From the NCBI GenBank assembly GCA_032718475.1, contig JAUCBJ010008762.1, forward strand, positions 1 to 28,931: a stretch of DNA of 28,931 bases, written 5' to 3'. The notes under the pieces were generated by a model. That model had not been told where the DNA came from and searched no databases. It saw only the letters and a program-made list of their open reading frames with translations. This document shows positions 19,217-28,931 of this stretch, piece by piece; position 1 is the first letter of the stretch; the number at the start of each line of letters is the position of its first letter. A program made the translations under genes and the position numbers. The stretch is from Nemertoderma westbladi. Lineage: Eukaryota; Xenacoelomorpha; Nemertodermatida; Nemertodermatidae.

Positions 19217-19447
19217 GGGTAGGTGTAAAACGCGGATCCGGATCCGGATCCGGATTCCAAAATTATCCATGAAGGGAAAGGAGCAGGTTACAGTGGCACG
19301 TTATTTTAACCAAAACAATATACTAAAGTCAATAGAAAAGGTTATAGTTTTATTTTTGGGAGTTATAAAAATGTAAAAAAAATTGACTTCCGTAGGGACA
19401 ATGTTAAATGTAGAATCCGGATCCGCATCCGCGTTTTACTATGACCC
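19217..19447. mobile_element. Fold-back element with GGATCC-repeat termini (about 231 bp)
   Basis: The left end reads GGGTAGGTGTAAAACGCGG and continues with three GGATCC repeats. The inverted right end reads GGGTCATAGTAAAACGCGG and continues into ATGCGGATCCGGATTC. The arms are about 38 and 35 bp. The non-coding interior includes GAGCAGGTTACAGT, discussed in the findings. No clear target duplication. Confidence 0.75.
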
Positions 19448-19670
19448 GTCTTTATATTATAATTCGCATTTTCTAGGAATATTAAAAAAACTTATTTATT
19501 TAAAAAACGCTTTTACTATTTTGAGGAAATGTGGATCATAAGGAGGACAAAAAAATACTCGTTTTCTGTAAAATATAAAAGTTTTCTTTAATTGAAATGT
19601 TCACTTTTGAATTAAAAGTTTAAAGTAACAAAGTTATCGCGAATTTGAGATCAATTGTTTAAATAAATAA
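19448..19670. other. AT-rich spacer, nothing recognised
   Basis: Poly-A/T-rich, no open frame of note and no repeat recognised. Confidence 0.5.
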
Positions 19671-19864
19671 TACTAGCTACTATATACTAGCTACTATATA
19701 CTAGCTACTATATACTAGCTACTATATACTAGCTACTATATACTAGCTACTATATACTAGCTACTATATACTAGCTACTATATACTAGCTACTATATACT
19801 AGCTACTATATACTAGCTACTATATACTAGCTACTATATACTAGCTACTATATACTAGCTATAC
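19671..19864 (+). repeat. 14-bp tandem repeat TACTAGCTACTATA, about 14 copies
   Basis: Essentially perfect copies, implying recent expansion. The unit has inverted CTAGCTA/TAGCTA-type words and so can self-pair. Confidence 0.97.
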
Positions 19865-20335
19865 TTTGCGAGTGAAGATGATATTCCAGAACGTTAATCA
19901 AAAAATCAAACCAAAAATTTGATTAAAATAGTTACCGGTACCGGTACTTGAGCAAAAGATCCTACAACTGAACATTTTAATGCTAAATTTATTAATAATT
20001 ACCAAAGCAATTACTGTTCTAGAATAAATAATGCAAAATCAACATAATAAAATTCTAGGTCATTGATTGGATAGATAGTTTATTATCCGCATTTTTGGAT
20101 GATTGATTAGCTAATTACTTGTTTGTCCTAAATTGCGGACTTGTCCGCACTTTTGGTGTCAATAAAGGGGATATTTTAAAGAAAATTACGTTTTACATGG
20201 AAAAACCTTACAACATTTTTTTTCAATTTTCTCTCTACCCTTTATGCAACGCCTAGGTCTAGGTCTTGTTGCTTTTTAGTTTTTACATACTTAACACGTG
20301 CATACATACATACATACATAAGTAACAAAAACTAG
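19865..20335. other. AT-rich spacer before the satellite
   Basis: Contains ACCGGTACCGGTAC at about 19935, a perfect TGCGGAC/GTCCGCA hairpin with a 2-base loop at 20134-20149, and a (CATA)n run near 20300-20320. No gene recognised. Confidence 0.6.
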
Positions 20336-20337
20336 CT

Positions 20338-23300
20338 AATACAAACAATCTGGTTTATGTACCCAACGTGTAGTAATACAAACAATCTGGTCTATGTACC
20401 CAACGTGTAAAATACAAACAATCTGGTCTATGTACCCAACGTGTAGTAATACAAACAATCTGCTCTATGTACCCAACGTGTAGTAATACAAACAATCTGG
20501 TCTATGTACCCAACATGTAGTAATACAAACAATCTGGTCTATGTACCCAACGTGTAGTAATACAAACAATCTGGTCTATGTACCCAACGTGTAGTAATAC
20601 AAACAATCTGCTCTATGTACCCAACGTGTAGTAATACAAACAATCTGGTCTATGTACCCAACGTGTAGTAATACAAACAATCTGCTCTATGTACCCAACG
20701 TGTAGTAATACAAACAATCTGGTCTATGTACCCAACGTGTAGTAATACAAACAATCTGGTCTATGTACCCAACGTGTAGTAATACAAACAATCTGGTCTA
20801 TGTACCCAACGTGTAGTAATACAAACAATCTGGTCTATGTACCCAACGTGTAGTAATACAAACAATCTGGTCTATCTACCCAACGTGTAGTAATACAAAC
20901 AATCTGGTCTATATATGTACCCAACGTGTAGTAATACAAACAATCTGGTCTATGTACCCAACGTGTAGTAATACAAACAATCTGGTCTATGTACCCAACG
21001 TGTAGTAATACAAACAATCTGCTCTATGTACCCAACGTGTAGTAATACAAACAATCTGCTCTATGTACCCAACGTGTAGTAATACAAACAATCTGGTCTA
21101 TGTACCCAACGTGTAGTAATACAAACAATCTGGTCTATGTACCCAACGTGTAGTAATACAAACAATCTGCTCTATGTACCCAACGTGTAGTAATACAAAC
21201 AATCTGGTCTATGTACCCAACGTGTAGTAATACAAACAATCTGCTCTATGTACCCAACGTGTAGTAATACAAACAATCTGGTCTATGTACCCAACGTGTA
21301 GTAATACAAACAATCTGGTCTATGTACCCAACGTGTAGTAATACAAACAATCTGGTCTATCTACCCAACGTGTAGTAATACAAACAATCTGGTCTATATA
21401 TGTACCCAACGTGTAGTAATACAAACAATCTGGTCTATGTACCCAACGTGTAGTAATACAAACAATCTGGTCTATGTACCCAACGTGTAGTAATACAAAC
21501 AATCTGCTCTATGTACCCAACGTGTAGTAATACAAACAATCTGCTCTATGTACCCAACGTGTAGTAATACAAACAATCTGGTCTATGTACCCAACGTGTA
21601 GTAATACAAACAATCTGGTCTATGTACCCAACGTGTAGTAATACAAACAATCTGCTCTATGTACCCAACGTGTAGTAATACAAACAATCTGGTCTATGTA
21701 CCCAACGTGTAGTAATACAAACAATCTGCTCTATGTACCCAACGTGTAGTAATACAAACAATCTGCTCTATGTACCCAACGTGTAGTAATACAAACAATC
21801 TGGTCTATGTACCCAACGTGTAGTAATACAAACAATCTGGTCTATGTACCCAACGTGTAGTAATACAAACAATCTGGTCTATGTACCCAACGTGTAGTAA
21901 TACAAACAATCTGGTCTATGTACCCAACGTGTAGTAATACAAACAATCTGGTCTATGTACCCAACGTGTAGTAATACAAACAATCTGGTCTATGTACCCA
22001 ACGTGTAGTAATACAAACAATCTGGTCTATGTACCCAACGTGTAGTAATACAAACAATCTGGTCTATGTACCCAACGTGTAGTAATACAAACAATCTGCT
22101 CTATGTACCCAACGTGTAGTAATACAAACAATCTGGTCTATGTACCCAACGTGTAGTAATACAAACAATCTGGTCTATATATGTACCCAACGTGTAGTAA
22201 TACAAACAATCTGGTCTATGTACCCAACGTGTAGTAATACAAACAATCTGGTCTATGTACCCAACGTGTAGTAATACAAACAATCTGCTCTATGTACCCA
22301 ACGTGTAGTAATACAAACAATCTGCTCTATGTACCCAACGTGTAGTAATACAAACAATCTGGTCTATGTACCCAGCGTGTAGTAATACAAACAATCTGGT
22401 CTATGTACCCAACGTGTAGTAATACAAACAATCTGGTCTATGTACCCAACGTGTAGTAATACAAACAATCTGGTCTATGTACCCAACGTGTAGTAATACA
22501 AACAATCTGGTCTATGTACCCAACGTGTAGTAATACAAACAATCTGGTCTATGTACCCAACGTGTAGTAATACAAACAATCTGGTCTATGTACCCAGCGT
22601 GTAGTAATACAAACAATCTGGTCTATGTACCCAACGTGTAGTAATACAAACAATCTGGTCTATGTACCCAGCGTGTAGTAATACAAACAATCTGGTCTAT
22701 GTACCCAACGTGTAGTAATACAAACAATCTGGTCTATGTACCCAACGTGTAGTAATACAAACAATCTGGTCTATGTACCCAACGTGTAGTAATACAAACA
22801 ATCTGGTCTATGTACCCAACGTGTAGTAATACAAACAATCTGGTCTATGTACCCAGCGTGTAGTAATACAAACAATCTGGTCTATGTACCCAACGTGTAG
22901 TAATACAAACAATCTGGTCTATGTACCCAACGTGTAGTAATACAAACAATCTGGTCTATGTACCCAACGTGTAGTAATACAAACAATCTGGTCTATGTAC
23001 CCAACGTGTAGTAATACAAACAATCTGGTCTATGTACCCAACGTGTAGTAATACAAACAATCTGCTCTATGTACCCAACGTGTAGTAATACAAACAATCT
23101 GGTCTATGTACCCAACGTGTAGTAATACAAACAATCTGGTCTATGTACCCAACGTGTAGTAATACAAACAATCTGGTCTATGTACCCAACGTGTAGTAAT
23201 ACAAACAATCTGGTCTATGTACCCAACGTGTAGTAATACAAACAATCTGGTCTATGTACCCAACGTGTAGTAATACAAACAATCTGGTCTATGTACCCAA

Positions 23301-26300
23301 CGTGTAGTAATACAAACAATCTGCTCTATGTACCCAACGTGTAGTAATACAAACAATCTGGTCTATACAGTATATGTACCCAACGTGTAGTAATGCAAAC
23401 AATCTGGTCTATACAGTATATGTACCCAACGTGTAGTAATACAAACAATCTGGTCTATGTACCCAACGTGTAGTAATACAAACAATCTGGTCTATGTACC
23501 CAACGTGTAGTAATACAAACAATCTGGTCTATGTACCCAACGTGTAGTAATACAAACAATCTGGTCTATGTACCCAACGTGTAGTAATACAAACAATCTG
23601 GTCTATGTACCCAACGTGTAGTAATACAAACAATCTGGTCTATGTACCCAACGTGTAGTAATACAAACAATCTGGTCTATGTACCCAACGTGTAGTAATA
23701 CAAACAATCTGCTCTATGTACCCAACGTGTAGTAATACAAACAATCTGGTCTATACAGTATATGTACCCAACGTGTAGTAATACAAACAATCTGGTCTAT
23801 GTACCCAACGTGTAGTAATACAAACAATCTGGTCTATGTACCCAACGTGTAGTAATACAAACAATCTGGTCTATGTACCCAACGTGTAGTAATACAAACA
23901 ATCTGGTCTATGTACCCAACGTGTAGTAATACAAACAATCTGGTCTATGTACCCAACGTGTAGTAATACAAACAATCTGGTCTATGTACCCAACGTGTAG
24001 TAATACAAACAATCTGGTCTATGTACCCAACGTGTAGTAATACAAACAATCTGGTCTATGTACCCAACGTGTAGTAATACAAACAATCTGGTCTATGTAC
24101 CCAACGTGTAGTAATACAAACAATCTGGTCTATGTACCCAACGTGTAGTAATACAAACAATCTGGTCTATGTACCCAACGTGTAGTAATACAAACAATCT
24201 GGTCTATGTACCCAACGTGTAGTAATACAAACAATCTGGTCTATGTACCCAACGTGTAGTAATACAAACAATCTGGTCTATGTACCCAACGTGTAGTAAT
24301 ACAAACAATCTGGTCTATGTACCCAACGTGTAGTAATACAAACAATCTGGTCTATGTACCCAACGTGTAGTAATACAAACAATCTGGTCTATGTACCCAA
24401 CGTGTAGTAATACAAACAATCTGGTCTATGTACCCAACGTGTAGTAATACAAACAATCTGGTCTATGTACCCAACGTGTAGTAATACAAACAATCTGGTC
24501 TATGTACCCAACGTGTAGTAATACAAACAATCTGGTCTATGTACCCAACGTGTAGTAATACAAACAATCTGGTCTATGTACCCAACGTGTAGTAATACAA
24601 ACAATCTGGTCTATGTACCCAACGTGTAGTAATACAAACAATCTGGTCTATGTACCCAACGTGTAGTAATACAAACAATCTGGTCTATGTACCCAACGTG
24701 TAGTAATACAAACAATCTGGTCTATGTACCCAACGTGTAGTAATACAAACAATCTGGTCTATTGTACCCAACGTGTAGTAATACAAACAATCTGGTCTAT
24801 GTACCCAACGTGTAGTAATACAAACAATCTGGTCTATGTACCCAACGTGTAGTAATACAAACAATCTGGTCTATGTACCCAACGTGTAGTAATACAAACA
24901 ATCTGGTCTATGTACCCAACGTGTAGTAATACAAACAATCTGGTCTATGTACCCAACGTGTAGTAATACAAACAATCTGGTCTATGTACCCAACGTGTAG
25001 TAATACAAACAATCTGGTCTATGTACCCAACGTGTAGTAATACAAACAATCTGGTCTATGTACCCAACGTGTAGTAATACAAACAATCTGGTCTATGTAC
25101 CCAACGTGTAGTAATACAAACAATCTGGTCTATGTACCCAACGTGTAGTAATACAAACAATCTGGTCTATGTACCCAACGTGTAGTAATACAAACAATCT
25201 GGTCTATGTACCCAACGTGTAGTAATACAAACAATCTGGTCTATGTACCCAACGTGTAGTAATACAAACAATCTGGTCTATATAGTATATGTACCCAACG
25301 TGTAGTAATACAAACAATCTGGTCTATGTACCCAACGTGTAGTAATACAAACAATCTGGTCTATGTACCCAACGTGTAGTAATACAAACAATCTGGTCTA
25401 TGTACCCAACGTGTAGTAATACAAACAATCTGGTCTATGTACCCAACGTGTAGTAATACAAACAATCTGGTCTATGTACCCAACGTGTAGTAATACAAAC
25501 AATCTGGTCTATGTACCCAACGTGTAGTAATACAAACAATCTGGTCTATGTACCCAACGTGTAGTAATACAAACAATCTGGTCTATAAGTATATGTACCC
25601 AACGTGTAGTAATACAAACAATCTGGTCTATGTACCCAACGTGTAGTAATACAAACAATCTGGTCTATGTACCCAACGTGTAGTAATACAAACAATCTGG
25701 TCTATGTACCCAACGTGTAGTAATACAAACAATCTGGTCTATGTACCCAACGTGTAGTAATACAAACAATCTGGTCTATGTACCCAACGTGTAGTAATAC
25801 AAACAATCTGGTCTATGTACCCAACGTGTAGTAATACAAACAATCTGGTCTATGTACCCAACGTGTAGTAATACAAACAATCTGGTCTATAGTATGTACC
25901 CAACGTGTAGTAATACAAACAATCTGGTCTATGTACCCAACGTGTAGTAATACAAACAATCTGGTCTATGTACCCAACGTGTAGTAATACAAACAATCTG
26001 GTCTATGTACCCAACGTGTAGTAATACAAACAATCTGGTCTATGTACCCAACGTGTAGTAATACAAACAATCTGGTCTATGTACCCAACGTGTAGTAATA
26101 CAAACAATCTGGTCTATGTACCCAACGTGTAGTAATACAAACAATCTGGTCTATGTACCCAACGTGTAGTAATACAAACAATCTGGTCTATATAGTATAT
26201 GTACCCAACGTGTAGTAATACAAACAATCTGGTCTATGTACCCAACGTGTAGTAATACAAACAATCTGGTCTATGTACCCAACGTGTAGTAATACAAACA

Positions 26301-28931
26301 ATCTGGTCTATGTACCCAACGTGTAGTAATACAAACAATCTGGTCTATGTACCCAACGTGTAGTAATACAAACAATCTGGTCTATGTACCCAACGTGTAG
26401 TAATACAAACAATCTGGTCTATGTACCCAACGTGTAGTAATACAAACAATCTGGTCTATGTACCCAACGTGTAGTAATACAAACAATCTGGTCTATGTAC
26501 CCAACGTGTAGTAATACAAACAATCTGGTCTATGTACCCAACGTGTAGTAATACAAACAATCTGGTCTATGTACCCAACGTGTAGTAATACAAACAATCT
26601 GGTCTATGTACCCAACGTGTAGTAATACAAACAATCTGGTCTATGTACCCAACGTGTAGTAATACAAACAATCTGGTCTATGTACCCAACGTGTAGTAAT
26701 ACAAACAATCTGGTCTATGTACCCAACGTGTAGTAATACAAACAATCTGGTCTATGTACCCAACGTGTAGTAATACAAACAATCTGGTCTATAGTATATG
26801 TACCCAACGTGTAGTAATACAAACAATCTGGTCTATGTACCCAACGTGTAGTAATACAAACAATCTGGTCTATGTACCCAACGTGTAGTAATACAAACAA
26901 TCTGGTCTATGTACCCAACGTGTAGTAATACAAACAATCTGGTCTATGTACCCAACGTGTAGTAATACAAACAATCTGGTCTATGTACCCAACGTGTAGT
27001 AATACAAACAATCTGGTCTATGTACCCAACGTGTAGTAATACAAACAATCTGGTCTTAGTATATGTACCCAACGTGTAGTAATACAAACAATCTGGTCTA
27101 TGTACCCAACGTGTAGTAATACAAACAATCTGGTCTATGTACCCAACGTGTAGTAATACAAACAATCTGGTCTATGTACCCAACGTGTAGTAATACAAAC
27201 AATCTGGTCTATGTACCCAACGTGTAGTAATACAAACAATCTGGTCTATGTACCCAACGTGTAGTAATACAAACAATCTGGTCTATGTACCCAACGTGTA
27301 GTAATACAAACAATCTGGTCTATGTACCCAACGTGTAGTAATACAAACAATCTGGTCTATAGTATATGTACCCAACGTGTAGTAATACAAACAATCTGGT
27401 CTATGTACCCAACGTGTAGTAATACAAACAATCTGGTCTATGTACCCAACGTGTAGTAATACAAACAATCTGGTCTATGTACCCAACGTGTAGTAATACA
27501 AACAATCTGGTCTATGTACCCAACGTGTAGTAATACAAACAATCTGGTCTATGTACCCAACGTGTAGTAATACAAACAATCTGGTCTATGTACCCAACGT
27601 GTAGTAATACAAACAATCTGGTCTATATAGTAATGTACCCAACGTGTAGTAATACAAACAATCTGGTCTATGTACCCAACGTGTAGTAATACAAACAATC
27701 TGGTCTATGTACCCAACGTGTAGTAATACAAACAATCTGGTCTATGTACCCAACGTGTAGTAATACAAACAATCTGGTCTATGTACCCAACGTGTAGTAA
27801 TACAAACAATCTGGTCTATGTACCCAACGTGTAGTAATACAAACAATCTGGTCTATGTACCCAACGTGTAGTAATACAAACAATCTGGTCTATGTACCCA
27901 ACGTGTAGTAATACAAACAATCTGGTCTATATAGTATATGTACCCAACGTGTAGTAATACAAACAATCTGGTCTATGTACCCAACGTGTAGTAATACAAA
28001 CAATCTGGTCTATGTACCCAACGTGTAGTAATACAAACAATCTGGTCTATGTACCCAACGTGTAGTAATACAAACAATCTGGTCTATGTACCCAACGTGT
28101 AGTAATACAAACAATCTGGTCTATGTACCCAACGTGTAGTAATACAAACAATCTGGTCTATGTACCCAACGTGTAGTAATACAAACAATCTGGTCTATGT
28201 ACCCAACGTGTAGTAATACAAACAATCTGGTCTATGTACCCAACGTGTAGTAATACAAACAATCTGGTCTATGTACCCAACGTGTAGTAATACAAACAAT
28301 CTGGTCTATGTACCCAACGTGTAGTAATACAAACAATCTGGTCTATGTACCCAACGTGTAGTAATACAAACAATCTGGTCTATGTACCCAACGTGTAGTA
28401 ATACAAACAATCTGGTCTATGTACCCAACGTGTAGTAATACAAACAATCTGGTCTATGTACCCAACGTGTAGTAATACAAACAATCTGGTCTATGTACCC
28501 AACGTGTAGTAATACAAACAATCTGGTCTATGTACCCAACGTGTAGTAATACAAACAATCTGGTCTATGTACCCAACGTGTAGTAATACAAACAATCTGG
28601 TCTATGTACCCAACGTGTAGTAATACAAACAATCTGGTCTATGTACCCAACGTGTAGTAATACAAACAATCTGGTCTATGTACCCAACGTGTAGTAATAC
28701 AAACAATCTGGTCTATGTACCCAACGTGTAGTAATACAAACAATCTGGTCTATGTACCCAACGTGTAGTAATACAAACAATCTGGTCTATGTACCCAACG
28801 TGTAGTAATACAAACAATCTGGTCTATGTACCCAACGTGTAGTAATACAAACAATCTGGTCTATGTACCCAACGTGTAGTAATACAAACAATCTGGTCTA
28901 TAGTACCCAACGTGTAGTAATACAAACAATC
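20338..28931 (+). repeat. 37-bp satellite array, about 232 copies, continuing past the window
   Basis: Unit of 37 bp containing AATACAAACAATCTGG and TACCCAACGTGTAGT. The first copies are variable (TTTATG, GTGTAAAATAC); the rest are near-identical. Variants include CTGCTC, CCCAGCG and expanded TATA-like spacers (TATATATG, TATACAGTATATG, TATATAGTATATG). The 37-bp period is not a multiple of three, and - strand frames run into a TAG once per 111 bp, so the short tyrosine-rich reading frames are artefacts. Higher-order blocks are described in the findings. Confidence 0.98.

Noticed and set aside
20835-27468. Tyrosine-rich - strand reading frames with repeated VLLHVGYIDQIVC/CLYYYTLGT peptides
   Set aside because: They are translations of the 37-bp satellite, appear only where a spacer insertion removes a TAG, and have no start context or unique sequence.
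20338-28931. CRISPR-like array
   Set aside because: The 37-bp repeats are directly adjacent without unique spacers and the context is animal DNA.

Overview
This is a eukaryotic (animal) window that is AT-rich, intron-containing and dominated by repeats. No prokaryotic feature is present. The only host gene I can support is the 3' end of an SLC4-family anion exchanger (AE type, chloride/bicarbonate antiporter) on the + strand. Six exons can be placed from protein conservation plus splice signals: 467-562, 1764-1912, 3108-3361, 3755-3927, 4335-4508 and 8713-8760. They join in frame to 297 codons and a stop, and the gene's 5' part lies upstream of the window. The eight-base palindrome TAGGCCTA and words such as ACCGGTACCGGT recur, which to me suggests a marine invertebrate, possibly a deuterostome. 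That is an impression, not a proof.

Layout. Bases 1-8760 hold the exchanger. Its introns are loaded with tandem repeats: a 42-bp repeat covering the exon 1 donor, a 15-16 bp fold-back repeat, a poly-G run, and about 111 copies of a 34-bp minisatellite that fill most of the last intron. Bases 8761-9300 are 3' UTR and spacer. Bases 9313-10097 are a decayed LINE endonuclease. Bases 10252-11113 are a DNA transposon relic with long terminal inverted repeats and a 9-bp target duplication, as in Mutator-like elements.

Bases 12169-18051 are a stack of nested retroelements. A + strand LINE is split by a younger - strand LINE. The older LINE ends abruptly against an LTR-retrotransposon pol (reverse transcriptase, RNase H, integrase), and that pol is itself interrupted by a 1138-bp solo LTR flanked by CAAAG duplications. 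Bases 18056-19864 contain small fold-back elements, hairpins and a 14-bp tandem repeat.

From about 20336 to the right edge (8.6 kb, about 232 copies) the window is a 37-bp satellite with higher-order structure. It runs off the window.

I found no operon-like or multi-gene host system. The most interesting signals are structural: the quadrupled exon-end/splice donor in the exchanger, an intronic minisatellite whose unit resembles a branch point plus 3' splice site, the retroelement nesting whose target duplications restore the reading frame, and the higher-order domains of the 37-bp satellite. All domain calls come from reading translations by eye; no database search was run.
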